Position numbers and translations under genes: made by a program. Below are positions 6,416 through 8,603 of a DNA stretch of 8,603 bases, piece by piece. Where the stretch lies: assembly GCA_029250565.1 (NCBI GenBank), contig JAQXFA010000131.1, forward strand, positions 1 to 8,603, in the 5' to 3' direction. The stretch comes from Candidatus Thalassarchaeaceae archaeon (lineage in GTDB: Archaea > Thermoplasmatota > Poseidoniia > Poseidoniales > Thalassarchaeaceae). Numbering within the stretch: the stretch's first letter is position 1; the number at the start of each line of letters is the position of its first letter. A model generated the notes under the pieces. It saw only the letters and a list, made by a program, of their open reading frames with translations, ran no database searches and was not told the DNA's origin.

Positions 6416-7639
6416 TCACTTCTTTTGTTGGTTTATTTTTGAGATGATCATTTTTGCGAAGGTTGCTTGATTTTTTTCCGATGAATATTCGGTACGTTGC
6501 TTTTCCAACGCCGACCCCCTCATTTCAGTAGAATTAAGATCATAATTATCAACAACATCTGCTAATTCTTTACTCTCAAAATTTGGTGTTAATAAAAACC
6601 CACAATCTGAACTAACAATTTCTGGGCACCCACCAACAGCAGTAGCAATAACGGGGATCCCATTTGCAAATGCTTCCATTATACTAACTGGCAACCCCTC
6701 ACTACTAGAGACATTAATGAATAAATCAATGGGATGATCTCGATAATATTCTAAAACATCATTGTGGGGTAATTGACCTAACATATTCACCTCAATATTG
6801 TCACCCATATTTTTCAGAGATTCTTCAACAATACCGAGACATTCACCGCCTCCAATATGAGTCCAAATCACTTGCCGGGAGCACATTTTCAATCCTTCAG
6901 CAATTAAGTGAACCCGTTTAACTGGTACTAGTGTGGAAACAGAAAGTAATCTCAAGGTTCCATCACTTGAACCATTCACACTTTCACAGTTATCAACACC
7001 TAATCTGCCCACTGCAATTTTTCCTTTTAGGTGAGGGAATTTGTTTGCGAGGTAATCGACTCCAGCTGATGAATCAGGAAGAATACCATCAAGATTCTTC
7101 AAAGATGTTGTTTGAAGTGGTAAGTTAGCCATATTTCTCCTTTCTGAATAAATATCTCCACCGTGCCCTCGTGAAAAGGCAACAACATGTCGATTCCGGC
7201 GTTTTAATTCAGCACAAACCGAGGCACCTCTATTCAACCAAAAAGAAGCACAAGCATCAACACCTTTCATATCGATATGTTTCTCTATTTCATTACAGAT
7301 TGTTCTTACTTGCGAAATCTCACCAATTACTTCTCGTGGCTTGAATGGTTTTGAGAGCAAACTTTCTTTGCAAGAAATTAGTGGCCTAGAAATTCCTCCA
7401 ACCAATCTTGAGATGGCCCCACTTTTCCCCCACTTTTTCCAGATTTTCTCTCTTAATTCAGTCAACAACTCTACATTTCCAGGATATTCTCTAGGAGCCC
7501 TATCTCCATCAATAACTTCTGCAAGTGGGAGTAACAGGATCTTGTCAAAATGTGGTGCTAAATCACGTATTTCTCTTGTTATAAACGATTCACCAGGGTG
7601 GTATGGCCAACGATCTGTGAGGTATAGAAGTACAGCCAG
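6416..7639 (-). CDS. GT4-family glycosyltransferase with predicted CTG start
   Basis: A 407-residue GT-B enzyme that transfers a sugar from a nucleotide-sugar to a lipid or glycan acceptor, probably at the inner membrane face. The C-terminal donor domain shows RLLSVSTLVPVKRV (about 230-243, Lys241) and the EX7E motif, Glu314 and Glu322, in SSSEGLPVSIMEAF, then GIPVIATAVGG (327-337). The acceptor half has SRGHGGDIY (156-164). The first standard in-frame start, TTG 7468, would cut off 57 residues that carry a typical GT4 N-terminus: a hydrophobic strand (AVLLYL), then PYHPGESFITREI (12-24). The frame closes at TAA 7640-7642, so the start must lie between. CTG 7639 is four bases after a perfect GGAGGTGA (7644-7651) that contains the stop of the upstream gene; no ATG, GTG or TTG is available. 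Acceptor and donor sugar are not predictable; the upstream kinase-nucleotidyltransferase may supply the donor. Confidence 0.85.
   Translation of the reverse strand: MAVLLYLTDRWPYHPGESFITREIRDLAPHFDKILLLPLAEVIDGDRAPREYPGNVELLTELREKIWKKWGKSGAISRLVGGISRPLISCKESLLSKPFKPREVIGEISQVRTICNEIEKHIDMKGVDACASFWLNRGASVCAELKRRNRHVVAFSRGHGGDIYSERRNMANLPLQTTSLKNLDGILPDSSAGVDYLANKFPHLKGKIAVGRLGVDNCESVNGSSDGTLRLLSVSTLVPVKRVHLIAEGLKMCSRQVIWTHIGGGECLGIVEESLKNMGDNIEVNMLGQLPHNDVLEYYRDHPIDLFINVSSSEGLPVSIMEAFANGIPVIATAVGGCPEIVSSDCGFLLTPNFESKELADVVDNYDLNSTEMRGSALEKQRTEYSSEKNQATFAKMIISKINQQKK
6421..6455 (+). terminator. T-tract region after eL20
   Basis: Runs of T at 6423-6426, 6436-6440 and 6451-6455 follow the eL20 stop within 40 bases. 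Archaeal RNA polymerase stops at such T-runs without a hairpin. The tracts lie inside the 3' coding end of the convergent glycosyltransferase, where they encode its Lys/Gln/Ile-rich C-terminus in the other strand, so composition alone could explain them. Confidence 0.4.
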
Positions 7640-7643
7640 TTAA

Positions 7644-7651
7644 TCACCTCC
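7644..7651 (-). promoter_or_regulatory. Shine-Dalgarno site that decides the glycosyltransferase start
   Basis: GGAGGTGA on the - strand, whose last three bases are the TGA stop of the kinase-nucleotidyltransferase gene. Four bases (TTAA) then separate it from CTG 7639. Such a full match is rare by chance and is the main evidence that translation begins here, coupled to the end of the upstream gene. Confidence 0.75.
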
Positions 7652-8603
7652 GCCAACCTTTGTTTAACCACTGCTCAACCTCTCCGATGTGTTCGGGGGT
7701 TTTGAGGCCAACCACTTCTTCAGGGTCAGCAATTGCGATTCCCTCCACCCCAAGGCCACCCTCAAGACAACCTTTTGTCATCTCATTGGGGAATCCCAAT
7801 TCCCCAGAATTTGTGTTATATCGTTTATTATTTTCATCATAAAGTTTTGAATGTAATTCGCCCAACACAGTTTCTAAAGCTTGTTTACTACTCCAGTAGC
7901 CACCAACATTTGTTTCACCGAAATCAGGCATCTCAGCATTGTCAAGATGGGTTTCTATCGAACCAACAACCCCACCCATTTCATCTCTGATTAATGGTGC
8001 GTATGGGTTTTTCCGGAGAGTTGTTGGTAAGGTGAATCCCGCTCCTGAATTCAAATGATGTGCTAAAGCACTCTCAATTGTTGCCGCTCTGATCAAAGGT
8101 TGGGTGCCAAACGATACATACACTTGTTCAATTGGAGATAATAATTCATCAATAATACAATGCACAGCATTTCCCGTACCTAGTGCTTCGTGTTGGGTAA
8201 CAATTTTTACACCCAAACCGGTCAAAATTTCTTCATAATCATCTTCCCTTCCTGGTGGGATAACAACTAATATTTGTGAGAAATTTAGATTTGAATTAAG
8301 TAATTGTTGAATTACCAATTTAGTTGAAGGAACTCCATTCAAAGGCAATAGTGGTTTATGGGTTGTAATTCCTTGTTTTAGCATACGGCTACCAACCCCT
8401 CCACACAACAATACCGCTGCTAGAGGTGGCGTTGAATCACTAAGCTCGGGCATCATATCACCCACATCAATAATTGATGCAGCACGTCCAGCCGAGCACT
8501 CTTTGATTCTATCATCACCTAATGAAGAAAGATCTACATCTCTGTCAGTTAGTAACAGTAAGTTTCCACCAAATCCAGCCCCCATTACTTTAATCCCATG
8601 AAC
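7644..8603 (-). CDS. Fused GHMP sugar kinase / nucleotidyltransferase, N-terminally truncated
   Basis: The frame is open to the window edge, giving 319 visible residues. The first 50 look like the end of a GHMP kinase (galactokinase/mevalonate kinase superfamily): GIKVMGAGFGGN (3-14) is the third GHMP motif, followed by the usual final helix and strand. A short linker (about 55-62) leads to a GlmU/RmlA-like nucleotidyltransferase: LLCGGVGSRM (65-74), the Lys83 loop THKPLLPL, ALGTGNAV (140-147) and NVGGYW (232-237, Asn at the metal position), ending in a GLKTPEHIGEVEQWL segment like the end of such domains. Together they would phosphorylate a sugar at C1 and then form an NDP-sugar. At the usual GDxPL position the sequence is FGTQPL (165-170), so the metal-binding Asp is replaced by Thr167. 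An ATG at 8585 is not the start because it splits the kinase motif. An internal start at ATG 8456/8453 after GGTGA is possible. Sugar and nucleotide are unknown. Confidence 0.8.
   Translation of the reverse strand, partial: VHGIKVMGAGFGGNLLLLTDRDVDLSSLGDDRIKECSAGRAASIIDVGDMMPELSDSTPPLAAVLLCGGVGSRMLKQGITTHKPLLPLNGVPSTKLVIQQLLNSNLNFSQILVVIPPGREDDYEEILTGLGVKIVTQHEALGTGNAVHCIIDELLSPIEQVYVSFGTQPLIRAATIESALAHHLNSGAGFTLPTTLRKNPYAPLIRDEMGGVVGSIETHLDNAEMPDFGETNVGGYWSSKQALETVLGELHSKLYDENNKRYNTNSGELGFPNEMTKGCLEGGLGVEGIAIADPEEVVGLKTPEHIGEVEQWLNKGWRR

Noticed and set aside
6416..7468. Glycosyltransferase starting at TTG 7468
   Set aside because: It lacks a Shine-Dalgarno site and removes the conserved GT4 N-terminus encoded in the same frame upstream.
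7644..8585. Stand-alone nucleotidyltransferase starting at ATG 8585
   Set aside because: That ATG falls inside a GHMP kinase motif and the frame continues to the window edge.

Overview
The window looks like a fragment of an archaeal genome, most likely a planktonic marine euryarchaeon of the Marine Group II / Poseidoniales type. Three things point to Archaea: a geranylgeranylglyceryl phosphate synthase (ether-lipid synthesis), the archaeal/eukaryotic ribosomal protein eL20 (L18a/LX), and Shine-Dalgarno sites of the archaeal form GGAGGTGA. The lineage call is inference from AT-rich composition and gene content; no marker was searched. The sequence is almost fully coding: the longest gap between genes is about 105 bases, and there is no tRNA, rRNA, CRISPR array or insertion sequence that I can see.

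Layout. Positions 1-1342 (+ strand) hold the 3' part of the GGGP synthase gene followed 16 bases later by a six-helix rhomboid-type intramembrane protease. Positions 1365-6090 (- strand) hold a three-gene unit read right to left: a secreted, membrane-anchored subtilisin-like protease; an actin-family ATPase whose sequence is closest, from memory, to bacterial MamK; and a long coiled-coil protein. The protease and actin genes overlap by 8 bases, with the actin Shine-Dalgarno site inside the protease gene. The actin and coiled-coil genes are separated by about 105 bases packed with small inverted and direct repeats. The eL20 gene (6143-6415, +) diverges from the protease gene across only 52 bases, which contain one TTTAAG box. 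It converges stop-to-stop with a sugar-related pair on the - strand (8603-6416): a fused GHMP-kinase/nucleotidyltransferase, cut by the window edge, and a GT4 glycosyltransferase.

How the genes may work together. The protease-actin-coiled-coil unit links an outside-facing protease, through its single transmembrane helix and cytoplasmic tail, to a filament-forming ATPase and a candidate filament-binding rod. This is the most interesting part of the window and could be a small envelope or cytoskeleton system; the physical link is inference. The kinase-nucleotidyltransferase fusion plus glycosyltransferase reads as a compact route from a free sugar through sugar-1-phosphate and NDP-sugar to a glycoconjugate. 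The glycosyltransferase appears to start at a CTG codon just after a perfect Shine-Dalgarno site; a start at the first standard codon would lose its conserved N-terminus.
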